Source: CAJQGY01 sp905478015 (GTDB lineage Bacteria; Pseudomonadota; Gammaproteobacteria; Magnimaribacterales; D2472). Taken from it: a DNA stretch of 64,000 bases. Every line of letters begins with the position of its first letter. Positions within the stretch are counted from its first letter, which is position 1. Positions 37,120-45,845 of this stretch are shown in pieces. Where the stretch lies: positions 186,001-250,000 of the forward strand of contig CALSPZ010000001.1 of the NCBI GenBank assembly GCA_943788365.1, read 5' to 3'. Below the pieces are notes generated by a model. That model ran no database searches. It had not been told where the DNA came from and saw only the letters and a program-made list of their open reading frames with translations. The translations under genes and the position numbers were made by a program.

Positions 37120-38019
37120 GCTTTTTACAAACTCTATAAATTTTTTAGATTCTTCGCTTATTGCTTTTGATTGATTGTTAAGCAGAACTATTTGGTAGGG
37201 AAGGTTCTCTTCAATCTCAAATATATCTACCTTAGTTTCATCACAATTCTTTGCTGTGTATGAATCAACAAGGGCACTCCCCATTCCAAGGCTTACAAGA
37301 GAGGCTGCACCACTATAGGATGAAACCTTGCCAGCTATATTATTTCCAATTGGTTTTTTATTAAAATGTTCAGTTAGGGAACTAACCCCATAAAATGAAA
37401 TTAAATTTGTTATCTCTATAAAAGGTTCATGTGAAAAATGATCCAATTTGTATGCAGGTTTATTTTTATATATGTCTTTTGGAGAGATCATTACATGAGA
37501 ACCTTTATGTATTATATGTCTTGAGTATTGGTTTTCATCTAGGTGATTGGACCCTCTATTTGAAATAGCTGGATCAAAACAAATAACAATATCTATACTT
37601 TTATTATCAAGTCTGTTTAATAACTCATTACTATTAAGATTTATAAAGTTAAATCCAGTTTTATTTCCTAACTTTTCATATTCTTTAAGTATCTTAGGCA
37701 TAAGCGTAAGCATGATAGATGGTGTTGTTCCAATATTAATATCTTCAGAATCAAGCGGAATTAACTTCTCAGCTGTCTTATTGAAATTTTCAAGTTGAAA
37801 GATAACCATTGAAGCGTATTCATAGAGCTCGTTTGCTTCATCTGTAGCTATAAGCTTTTTTGAATCCCTATTAAAAAGTTTAAAACCTAATTTTTTTTCA
37901 GTATATGAAATTGATTTACTCAAAGCTGGCTGAGAAACATTTAAAACATTGGCTGCCTTTGTAATAGATCCTTCTTTATAGATATGATAAAAAATTTCTA
38001 TTTGTTTAGAATTAAGCAT
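37102..38019 (-). CDS. LysR-type transcriptional regulator
   Basis: A 305-residue regulator with an N-terminal winged helix-turn-helix (about residues 3-62, SITKAANVLNVSQPALSKSI) and a C-terminal effector domain of the periplasmic-binding fold (about 90-300). I prefer the ATG at 38019, which places the HTH as in most family members; an ATG at 38037 would put the start codon inside the palindromic operator. It is divergent from TonB receptor 1, so it probably controls that receptor and the SLC13/GGT genes behind it. The effector is unknown; a compound imported or released by these genes is likely. Confidence 0.9.
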   Translation of the reverse strand: MLNSKQIEIFYHIYKEGSITKAANVLNVSQPALSKSISYTEKKLGFKLFNRDSKKLIATDEANELYEYASMVIFQLENFNKTAEKLIPLDSEDINIGTTPSIMLTLMPKILKEYEKLGNKTGFNFINLNSNELLNRLDNKSIDIVICFDPAISNRGSNHLDENQYSRHIIHKGSHVMISPKDIYKNKPAYKLDHFSHEPFIEITNLISFYGVSSLTEHFNKKPIGNNIAGKVSSYSGAASLVSLGMGSALVDSYTAKNCDETKVDIFEIEENLPYQIVLLNNQSKAISEESKKFIEFVKSLANKI

Positions 38020-38035
38020 ATTAGAGGTACTATAC

Positions 38036-38050
38036 ATAACCTAAGGTTAT
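38036..38050. promoter_or_regulatory. LysR-type operator (T-N11-A palindrome)
   Basis: ATAACCT and AGGTTAT flank a single central base, a perfect 7-1-7 palindrome. It contains the T-N11-A spacing typical of LysR regulators (T38037, A38049). It lies 17 bases upstream of the preferred LysR start and about 33 bases upstream of the receptor's -35 box, a usual activator position. Confidence 0.65.
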
Positions 38051-38082
38051 TTTTATAGTCGTTTTTATTATATCTATTTATA

Positions 38083-38112
38083 TAGACAACTTTACAAATG
38101 TAGTTCTATAAT
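38083..38112 (+). promoter_or_regulatory. Promoter of TonB receptor 1
   Basis: TAGACA (38083-38088), an 18-base spacer and a perfect TATAAT (38107-38112). Transcription would start near 38119, leaving about 35 bases of leader with a GGGGGA ribosome site (38142-38147). Confidence 0.55.
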
Positions 38113-38153
38113 TAAATTAGAAATTTATAACTATAATTCATGGGGGATAATGA

Positions 38154-41144
38154 ATGAAAACTATCAAATCTTTCTTGGTACTAGCTCTAGCTATGCCATT
38201 TGCAATTCAAGCTCAAGACGATACTGCTGCAGCAGATGTTGAAGAGGTTGTTGTTGTTGGTACTCAAATTAAAGGCGCAAACATTGCGGGAATTTTGCCA
38301 GTAACTGTCATTACAGCAGAAGATATAGAAGCACTTGGAGTTGATTCCGGTGATGAGCTTTTAGAAAATATTGCTGAACAGGGGCTTAACTATTTTAATG
38401 AATCGGAAATGGCATCAGGTGGAGTCAATGCTGCTAGGGGAGATATGGGAGCATATAACCTTAGAAATTTAGGAGTTGGTAATACTCTTACTTTATTAAA
38501 CGGGAGAAGGCTCGTAACCTCACCAGGTTATCAAACTGAAAAAATTGGTGGTGATTTTGTACCCACTACAACGGTTAATTCTCAGCTAGTTCCAGTATAC
38601 GGCCTTGAAAGATTAGAAATTCTTAGAGATGGCGCTTCTGCTATTTATGGAGCTGATGCTGTTGCAGGTGTTGTTAATAATGTAATGCAATCTGATTATG
38701 AAGGTTTAGTAATTAGAGGAAAAGTTACAGCATTTGATCACTTTGAAACAGAAGATAAAACTATGTCCATTAAATGGGGTAAGAATTTTGGAAAAACAAA
38801 TGTAAGTGCTTTTTTTGATAGTTATGACAGAGGTTCAATTGAAGCAAGTGAAGACCCAAGATGGGCAGATTCCGATCATAGAAAATGGGTTCCTGAAGAT
38901 TCCCCTTGGTTTGGAAGTACAAGTTTTAGAAATAATTCAACAAACTCTCTATATGGGCAGTTTGATATGGTCACTTCATCTGAACACGGAAGCAGCAATC
39001 CCTATAATCATGATTTTACTGATAGTAATGGTGAGTTCGAAATATTCCCATTAGGGGATCCAAGGTGCTCTAATCGATCAAGTCAAAATGGAATTGTATT
39101 CGATACAGGTTACGGAACATGTATTGCGCAAGATGGAAATGGTGTTGAAAGATACAACCTTTGGGGGCTTACTCAAAAAAGAGGAAAGCTTGAAAGGCAA
39201 AACCTCCTAGTATTTATCAATTCAGAGCTTTCAAATGGTGTTGAAACATTTACTGAGATCGGTTACTACGCTTCAGAAAGCGAAAGAAGAAACCATCCTT
39301 CATATGCTTTTACTTCTTCAAAGCATAGAGTTGGTCCAGATAACTATTGGTTAAATCAAATGACTCTTCCTGATGGGACTGCTCATTTTGCTGGCTATGA
39401 GTTATATATTGATAACTATAGATATGCAGAAGTTCCAAGAATGACTTTTGTAGACAAAGAAACATATAGATTTCTTCAAGGTTTTAGAGGAACTACAGGT
39501 AATTGGGATTGGGAAACTGCACTAGTTTACTCAAAAGCTACATCTGATGACCTTACTAAAAACAGAATATCTAATACTTTATTAAAAGAAGCTTTATATG
39601 ATGATACTCCAGCTGCTTACAATCCATTTAGTGCTGGCGTTGCATCAAATATAGAAAGAGTTCTTGTTGATGTTACTAGGTTTGGTACAAGCTCTTTAAC
39701 ATCTTTTGATTTCAAGATGGTAAACCCCGAAATGTTTACTTTGCCTGCTGGACCAGTAGCAGTTTTACTTGGTTTTGAGGTAAGAGATGAAGTCATTACT
39801 GATAATAGAGATGATAGACTGGATGGAACAATAGACTATTGTGACTATGAGAACGATTGCTATCCATTAGTTGCTGATGTTGTTAACTCAAGTCCTACTG
39901 GAGATGTAGCGGGCGAAAGGCAGACCACATCATTATTTGTTGAATTAAATGCTCCTATTACAGATTCTATTTCTACTCAGCTAGCTGTTAGACATGAGAG
40001 TTCTGATGATTTTGCTTCTGCAACAGTTGGTAAGTTTGCTGTAGGTTGGGAAGTAAATCCAAGTCTCTCACTTAGAGCCTCTGCATCAACTGCATTTAGA
40101 GCTCCTAATATAATCCAGCTAAATGAAGGCGGAGTTGTAAGATCTGGTACAAGAGATGATTGGGTTGTTCAAAGAGTTCAAGATATTTTAAATGAAGCAG
40201 GCGGTTACGATGGTGATACAAATATTACAGATTCAGACATAGACTCTGCTTATACCATCCAAAGAAGGGCTATTGGAGGAAATAAATTAGATGCTGAAGA
40301 ATCAACTAATAGCTCTATAGGTCTTGTTTATACTCCAGAAATGGTTCCTGGTTTAATGGTTACACTTGATCAATGGTCTATTGAAAAAGAAAAAACTATT
40401 GGTTTGTTTGGACGTGAGAACCAAATTGTTAATGACATGCTTTTAAGATTTGAAAATGGTTTAAATAACTGTAATTCATTTATAGGTGATCCATTGGTTG
40501 TTCGTGAAGCTCCAGATGCCGGGGATGCTGGATACTTTACTGCCGCTGGAATTTGTCCAGCTGGAGTAGTTAAGTATGTTCAAAATGATTATACAAACAT
40601 GGCAACAAGAAACTTATCTGGAACTGATATCGGTGTTTACTATGATATCGACACCAAGTATGGAGATTTTGGACTTAAGTATATTGGAAGTAAAACCGAT
40701 GAATTCACTCAAGATGCATCAGGCGAATTTGCTTTCCTTCAATCACAAAAAGATGCTGGGTTAATTCCTGCTAATATCCCACTAGATGGATTTGGTGATT
40801 TGTTGGGTATGGATGGAAACTATGACACAAAACATACTGTAAAAGCTTCATGGAGAATGGGTGACTGGGGGGCTACAATGTCTATGCTTCAAAAAGGAGA
40901 GTTTTATCAAAATTCTTTAACTTTAAGCGATGGTACAAGATACGTAATTCCTGAAATGACTACTATCGATGCTACTGTTTCATATTCATTCAGAATGAAC
41001 GGCAATAAGGCAAGATTAAGGTTTGCTGTTAAAAACTTAGAAGATGAAAGAGCGCCTTTAGCAGATAGGTATTATGGTTACTATGCTGATGCTCATCAAG
41101 ATTATGGTAGAAACTACTACTTAGATTTAAGAGTTACATTCTAA
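38154..41144 (+). CDS. TonB-dependent outer-membrane receptor 1
   Basis: A 996-residue outer-membrane transporter that draws energy from TonB. A signal peptide (MKTIKSFLVLALAMPFAIQA) precedes EEVVVVGTQIKG, the TonB-box/plug start. The plug domain contains NLRNLGVGNTLTLLNGRRL and LEILRDGASAIYGADAVAGV (up to about residue 180). The beta-barrel follows and ends in YYLDLRVTF, the terminal Phe needed for assembly. The substrate is not readable from the sequence. The LysR operator upstream and the SLC13 and GGT genes downstream suggest an organic anion or gamma-glutamyl compound. Confidence 0.93.
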   Translation: MKTIKSFLVLALAMPFAIQAQDDTAAADVEEVVVVGTQIKGANIAGILPVTVITAEDIEALGVDSGDELLENIAEQGLNYFNESEMASGGVNAARGDMGAYNLRNLGVGNTLTLLNGRRLVTSPGYQTEKIGGDFVPTTTVNSQLVPVYGLERLEILRDGASAIYGADAVAGVVNNVMQSDYEGLVIRGKVTAFDHFETEDKTMSIKWGKNFGKTNVSAFFDSYDRGSIEASEDPRWADSDHRKWVPEDSPWFGSTSFRNNSTNSLYGQFDMVTSSEHGSSNPYNHDFTDSNGEFEIFPLGDPRCSNRSSQNGIVFDTGYGTCIAQDGNGVERYNLWGLTQKRGKLERQNLLVFINSELSNGVETFTEIGYYASESERRNHPSYAFTSSKHRVGPDNYWLNQMTLPDGTAHFAGYELYIDNYRYAEVPRMTFVDKETYRFLQGFRGTTGNWDWETALVYSKATSDDLTKNRISNTLLKEALYDDTPAAYNPFSAGVASNIERVLVDVTRFGTSSLTSFDFKMVNPEMFTLPAGPVAVLLGFEVRDEVITDNRDDRLDGTIDYCDYENDCYPLVADVVNSSPTGDVAGERQTTSLFVELNAPITDSISTQLAVRHESSDDFASATVGKFAVGWEVNPSLSLRASASTAFRAPNIIQLNEGGVVRSGTRDDWVVQRVQDILNEAGGYDGDTNITDSDIDSAYTIQRRAIGGNKLDAEESTNSSIGLVYTPEMVPGLMVTLDQWSIEKEKTIGLFGRENQIVNDMLLRFENGLNNCNSFIGDPLVVREAPDAGDAGYFTAAGICPAGVVKYVQNDYTNMATRNLSGTDIGVYYDIDTKYGDFGLKYIGSKTDEFTQDASGEFAFLQSQKDAGLIPANIPLDGFGDLLGMDGNYDTKHTVKASWRMGDWGATMSMLQKGEFYQNSLTLSDGTRYVIPEMTTIDATVSYSFRMNGNKARLRFAVKNLEDERAPLADRYYGYYADAHQDYGRNYYLDLRVTF

Positions 41145-41159
41145 AATGGTATAAACTTT

Positions 41160-41184
41160 AAAGGGAGCATGTGCTCCCTTTTTT
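41160..41184 (+). terminator. Rho-independent terminator after TonB receptor 1
   Basis: AAAGGGAGCA (41160-41169) pairs TGCTCCCTTT (41172-41181) with a two-base gap, so the inner pairs will open into a loop; a T-run to 41184 follows. The SLC13 gene starts 14 bases later, so part of the transcript may read through. Confidence 0.85.
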
Positions 41185-41197
41185 ATTGGAATTAATT

Positions 41198-42697
41198 ATG
41201 CATGCATATAAGAATAAAGGTTTCTGGATAGGTTTGATGGCTTTTTTTATCATCCTATTGATTGGTATTAATGGAAGCTTGCCATCAAGCTTAATTGCGC
41301 TAGATGGAACTGCCTTTGAAACAAACAAAGGTACACAATTTATAAATAGTCAGTCAGCATGGTTTGTTTTGGCTGTATTGGTTTTGATGGCAATTTGGTG
41401 GGCAACTGAAGCACTCCCTGTTGCAGTTACTTCGCTCTTGCCTTTAGCATTATTTCCTCTTTTGAATGTGGCAACCTTTCAAGCCTCAGCAAATCCTTAT
41501 GCTAATAAAAATATTTATCTTTTCCTTGGTGGTTTTATTTTGGCGCTTGGTATAGAAAGATCAGGACTTCATAAGCGAATAGCTCTTGTAATGATATCTG
41601 CTATAGGGTCATCTGGAGAAAGGTTGATTGGTGGGTTTATGCTTGTTGCAGCAATGCTAAGTATGTTTGTGATGAATACTTCTACCACTTTAATGCTTTT
41701 ACCAATTGGATTAGCAGTTTGTACAGTAATAGCTTCTACAACTCCTGGGATTAGCAATATTCAAAGAAAGAATTTTGATACTGCCTTGATGCTAGGTATT
41801 GCATATGCGGCAACTATTGGTGGTATGTCCACTATTATTGGGACTGCGCCTAACATAGTTTTTGTAACATTTATGAGTGAAACATATGGAGTAGAAATTG
41901 ATTTTTTTAGCTGGATGAAAGTCGGAGTCCCGGTATCAATTTCGATGTTAATAGCTGCCTGGTTTATTCTTGCAAAATATATTTTTCCTACAAATTTTAC
42001 TTCCTCAAACGAAACTAGAACAGAACTTAATAAAATGGTTCAGGATTTAGGCCCCATAAGAAAAGATGAGATTAAAGTTGCTTTTATATTTGGACTTGCA
42101 GTTATTGCCTGGATGACAAGTAGGGTTGTTAGAACCCAATTTGGAATTGGGTTAGAGGATGCTGGCATAGCTATTATAATAGCTATACTTCTATTCATAA
42201 TTCCTTCATCAGAAAATAATAAAGATCTAATGGTGTGGACTGAGACGTCTAAATTACCATGGGGTTTATTGTTACTGTTTGGAGGTGGGCTATCTCTTGC
42301 TGCTCAAGTTTCTAGCACTGGTTTAGGTATTTGGATAGGGCAAGGTTTAACAGTCTTAAAAGATGTTGAACCAATAATATTAATTTTTGCTATTGCTACT
42401 TTAATAATTTTCTTAACAGAAATGACAAGTAATGTTGCTACAACAAGTACATTTCTTCCTGTAATTGGTTCCTTGGCAATAGCTCTAGGGGTTGTACCAG
42501 TCTCCTTAACAATACCAGTGTGCTTGGCAGCAAGTTGTGCATTCATGCTTCCAGTAGCCACTCCCCCAAATGCAATTGTTTATGGTTCAGGAAAATTTAC
42601 TATAGCAACAATGATGAAAGCAGGTTTCTTTATTAATATAATTGGGATATTGGTAGTAACACTTTTCTCATATTATTTAGCACCAATGGTTTTTTAA
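41198..42697 (+). CDS. SLC13/DASS-family sodium:anion symporter
   Basis: An inner-membrane carrier of 499 residues with about a dozen hydrophobic segments. The ATG at 41198 is used; a GTG at 41171 lies inside the terminator hairpin. DASS landmarks are MAIWWATEALPVAVTSLLPL, FVMNTSTTLMLLPI, GGMSTIIGTAPN, TEMTSNVATTSTFLPV and AFMLPVATPPNAIVYGSG. The paired SNT-like and TPPN motifs are the sodium and carboxylate sites. Di- or tricarboxylates such as succinate or glutamate-like anions are likely, but sulfate is not excluded. ggt begins one base after its stop. Confidence 0.92.
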   Translation: MHAYKNKGFWIGLMAFFIILLIGINGSLPSSLIALDGTAFETNKGTQFINSQSAWFVLAVLVLMAIWWATEALPVAVTSLLPLALFPLLNVATFQASANPYANKNIYLFLGGFILALGIERSGLHKRIALVMISAIGSSGERLIGGFMLVAAMLSMFVMNTSTTLMLLPIGLAVCTVIASTTPGISNIQRKNFDTALMLGIAYAATIGGMSTIIGTAPNIVFVTFMSETYGVEIDFFSWMKVGVPVSISMLIAAWFILAKYIFPTNFTSSNETRTELNKMVQDLGPIRKDEIKVAFIFGLAVIAWMTSRVVRTQFGIGLEDAGIAIIIAILLFIIPSSENNKDLMVWTETSKLPWGLLLLFGGGLSLAAQVSSTGLGIWIGQGLTVLKDVEPIILIFAIATLIIFLTEMTSNVATTSTFLPVIGSLAIALGVVPVSLTIPVCLAASCAFMLPVATPPNAIVYGSGKFTIATMMKAGFFINIIGILVVTLFSYYLAPMVF

Positions 42698-42698
42698 A

Positions 42699-44411
42699 AT
42701 GAAAAAAATTTATTCTATAATTTTTTATTTCTCATTTGTTGGAGCTCAAGATAGTTATATTGACTATGTTTCTCCTTTTCATCCTTCCTCAGGCTCAAGC
42801 GGGATGGTCGTTTCTCAAAACTACTTATCTTCAGAAATTGGTATAGAAATTTTAAATAAAGGAGGTAATGCAATTGATGCTGCTGTTGCTGTAGGATTTT
42901 CTCTAGCAACTACACTGCCTAGAGCAGGAAATCTTGGTGGTGGTGGCTTTATGTTAGTTTATTTAAAAGAAAGAAATGAAATTTTTTATATTGACTATCG
43001 GAGCAAATCCCCACTTAACTCAAATATTAAAGAATTATTTAACAAGAAATTGCCGAGAGATTATAAAAGAGTAAATTTTGATATTGTAAAAAGAGGCTAT
43101 AAAGCATCTGCGGTCCCTGGAAGTGTGGCTGGATTGTTAGATGCCCATGCTGCGTTTGGAAAATTACCCCTTAAAGATATTCTTGAGCCTGTGATAAATC
43201 AAGCACTTGAAGGTATAGAGGTTAGTTATGATTTAAATAAGGCAATTGAGAGTAGTGAGCAGCTCAAGGAAGATCCAGAATCTAAAAGAATTTATTATAA
43301 GCATGGTAAAGCGCTTGAAGTTGGATCAATAATGAAGAGACCAGACCTAGCAAATACATTCACTATTATTTCTAAAAATGGAAAGAAGGGCTTTTATGAA
43401 GGAGAAATTGCTAATAAGTTCGTCAACTCTATGATAAAGAATAACGGATTTTTTTCACATGAAGATTTGCTATCTTATAGATCAACTACAAGTCATCCAA
43501 TAGTTGGTTCATATAGAAATAACTTAGTTTTTACAGCAGGCCCACCATCAGGTGGTGGCGTTGTTCTCTTAACAGCTTTAAATATCCTCAGTTTTTATGA
43601 CCTTTCATTGCTGGATAGCAACTCTGCAAAAACATATCATTTATTGGCTGAAGCATTAAGAAGGGGCCATAACAACAGATCACATCAGATTGGAGATCCA
43701 AATCTATATAATGTGCCTATTAATGTTTTGCTATCAAAAGAAAGAATGAAAGAATTAGCAAAAGGTTTGAATATGAACAAGGCCACACCAAGCTCTAAAG
43801 TTAAACCTATGAGAGTTCTTAAAGAAAGCAGAGATACAACTCATTATTCAATAATTGATAAAGAGGGCAATGCAGTCTCAAATACCTATACCCTAGGTTA
43901 CTCATTTGGTTCTGGTGTAACAATTCCTGGTACTGGAATACTGATGAATAATCAGATGAATAATTTTGCTTATAGATATGGAGATTCATCGATCGAGGGA
44001 AGGGTGGCAAGTCCTGCAAATAGATTTCAGCCTGGAAAAAAACCAATGAGTACCATGGCTCCATCTATGGTTTTTAATGAGCAGGGCGAGCTTCTGCTAA
44101 TTACAGGCTCTCCTGGAGGGTCTTATATACCTGCAGCAATTTTAAGAGTAGTTTCTGGAGTAATAGATTTTAAGTTAGGTATAGGCGAGGCAACTATGCT
44201 TCCAAGAATACATAAGGATTGGCCTTATTCTGGGCTTGATTATGAAAAAACGATGAGTAAAGATACTGCTGACATATTAAGCAATTTAGGACACAAGCCA
44301 GAAGCTAACAAAACTATGGGCAGTACCCAAAGTATTTTCATTAAAGATGGAATTAACTATGGATACTCAGATTTAAGAAGACCCAATGCAGGAGTTGCAA
44401 CCCAAGATTAA
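42699..44411 (+). CDS. ggt: Gamma-glutamyltransferase
   Basis: A periplasmic N-terminal-nucleophile enzyme that cleaves gamma-glutamyl bonds of glutathione and related compounds. The 570-residue precursor has a signal peptide (MKKIYSIIFYFSFVGA), GGNAIDAAVAVGFSLATT and GNLGGGGFML in the large subunit. The autoprocessing site is D379/T380 in RDTTHYSIIDKEGNAVSNTY, with T380 as nucleophile. GSPGGSYIPAAILRV marks the small subunit. It is one base behind the SLC13 gene, so the two are co-expressed: glutamate or a partner released outside could be imported by the carrier. Confidence 0.95.
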   Translation: MKKIYSIIFYFSFVGAQDSYIDYVSPFHPSSGSSGMVVSQNYLSSEIGIEILNKGGNAIDAAVAVGFSLATTLPRAGNLGGGGFMLVYLKERNEIFYIDYRSKSPLNSNIKELFNKKLPRDYKRVNFDIVKRGYKASAVPGSVAGLLDAHAAFGKLPLKDILEPVINQALEGIEVSYDLNKAIESSEQLKEDPESKRIYYKHGKALEVGSIMKRPDLANTFTIISKNGKKGFYEGEIANKFVNSMIKNNGFFSHEDLLSYRSTTSHPIVGSYRNNLVFTAGPPSGGGVVLLTALNILSFYDLSLLDSNSAKTYHLLAEALRRGHNNRSHQIGDPNLYNVPINVLLSKERMKELAKGLNMNKATPSSKVKPMRVLKESRDTTHYSIIDKEGNAVSNTYTLGYSFGSGVTIPGTGILMNNQMNNFAYRYGDSSIEGRVASPANRFQPGKKPMSTMAPSMVFNEQGELLLITGSPGGSYIPAAILRVVSGVIDFKLGIGEATMLPRIHKDWPYSGLDYEKTMSKDTADILSNLGHKPEANKTMGSTQSIFIKDGINYGYSDLRRPNAGVATQD

Positions 44412-45845
44412 TTATTTTCTATAATCTAAAGGCGGATCTCTGTCGCCTAAAAGAGGTACGTAATTAAAAGCATTTCCGGTATTAGCTTTATGTTCTTTTT
44501 TTGCCTCTTCAATTAACTCAGGGCTTTTAAATAACTCTATAGCACTTGAGGTTAGGGTTTTTGCAGCTAGCTCAGCACCTTTTAATCCAATTGACGTTCC
44601 TCCTGATGCAACAGCTTGCCATGAATGCGCTGATGTACCAGGTACCCACGAAGAGGCTCTAAAACCAGCTGTTGGAACATTCCAGCTAATATCCCCAACA
44701 TCTGTTGACCCATAAGATTGAGTTTTTTGAAAAGGTTGTATCAATTCTTCTTGCCCAAAAAGCTCTTCTTTTGAAACCAATGTTTTAGCAATACTTTTAG
44801 CATATTCTAATTCTTGATCTGTATATGAAATGCCGCCGTGTGACATAAGATTTTTATGTATTAGTTTTTGAAGAGTTAAATTTGGTAGTAAAGAATAATT
44901 ACCATGCATTACCTCATAGGTTATTTTAGTTTCAGTTCCAAGGGCAGCCCCTTCTGCAGCTTTAAGAACTCTTTGAAACAAACTTTCAACAACATCCATT
45001 TTTGGATGCCTAACATAGTAATAAACCTCAGCCTCTTCAGGAACAACATTTGGAGCTAATCCACCTTTGGTAATAACATAGTGAATCCTTGATTCTTGAG
45101 GAATATGCTCTCTCATCATATTTACCATCATATTCATAGACTCAACCCCATCTAATGCAGATCGTCCAAGCTCAGGAGCGCCTGCGGCATGAGTTGCAAT
45201 GCCTTTAAAAGAAAACTTTGCTGATTTATTGGAATTATTAAAAGCTGGGTTGGCTGAATTTACATCATCGGGATGCCAGTGAAGAACTATATCAACATCA
45301 TTAAATAGACCTTCTCTAACCATATAAACTTTTCCACTCCCACCTTCTTCTGCAGGGGTTCCATAAAAACGAATTCTTCCTTGAAAATTATTAGATTCAA
45401 GCCATTCTTTTATTGCCACTGCAGCCCAAGCTGAGCCTGCACCAAATAAATGATGTCCGCAAGCCTGTCCAGCACCGGTTTCATTAACCGCTTTTTCTCT
45501 GAAAGGGGAGGTTGTTTGAGCTAGGCCGGGCAAAGCATCAAATTCACCCAAGATTCCAATTACAGGACCAGATGAGCCATATTCAGCAATAAATGCGGTT
45601 GGTATTCCCGCAACACCTGTTGAGATCTTAAAACCTTCTTTTTCTAGTGTTGATGATAATAATAAAGAGCTCTTTTCTTCTTGATATCCAAGCTCAGCAT
45701 TTTCCCAAAGAGTCATTGCTATGTTTTCAAAATGAGTTTTATGATTTTTAATACTTAGCTCAGGAGACGAGCTATTAATTTCAATTGATAAAAGGACTAT
45801 TAAACTAAATATTTGCCTTTGAAACTTACTTTTTTTCCCACCCAT
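44412..45845 (-). CDS. M20-family amidohydrolase, AbgB-like
   Basis: A 477-residue metal-dependent hydrolase. Features are GILGEFDALPGLAQ, the metal site GAGQACGHHLFGAGSAW, PAEEGGSGKVYM with the catalytic Glu pair, a dimerisation domain (about 220-340) and SYGSTDVGDISWNVP. It most resembles p-aminobenzoyl-glutamate hydrolase subunit B and related aminoacyl amidases. The first 26 residues look like a signal peptide or anchor, so it may act outside the cytoplasm. The start overlaps the thiolase-like gene by 46 bases; no other start before the catalytic domain is evident. It converges on ggt with no gap. Confidence 0.88.
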   Translation of the reverse strand: MGGKKSKFQRQIFSLIVLLSIEINSSSPELSIKNHKTHFENIAMTLWENAELGYQEEKSSLLLSSTLEKEGFKISTGVAGIPTAFIAEYGSSGPVIGILGEFDALPGLAQTTSPFREKAVNETGAGQACGHHLFGAGSAWAAVAIKEWLESNNFQGRIRFYGTPAEEGGSGKVYMVREGLFNDVDIVLHWHPDDVNSANPAFNNSNKSAKFSFKGIATHAAGAPELGRSALDGVESMNMMVNMMREHIPQESRIHYVITKGGLAPNVVPEEAEVYYYVRHPKMDVVESLFQRVLKAAEGAALGTETKITYEVMHGNYSLLPNLTLQKLIHKNLMSHGGISYTDQELEYAKSIAKTLVSKEELFGQEELIQPFQKTQSYGSTDVGDISWNVPTAGFRASSWVPGTSAHSWQAVASGGTSIGLKGAELAAKTLTSSAIELFKSPELIEEAKKEHKANTGNAFNYVPLLGDRDPPLDYRK

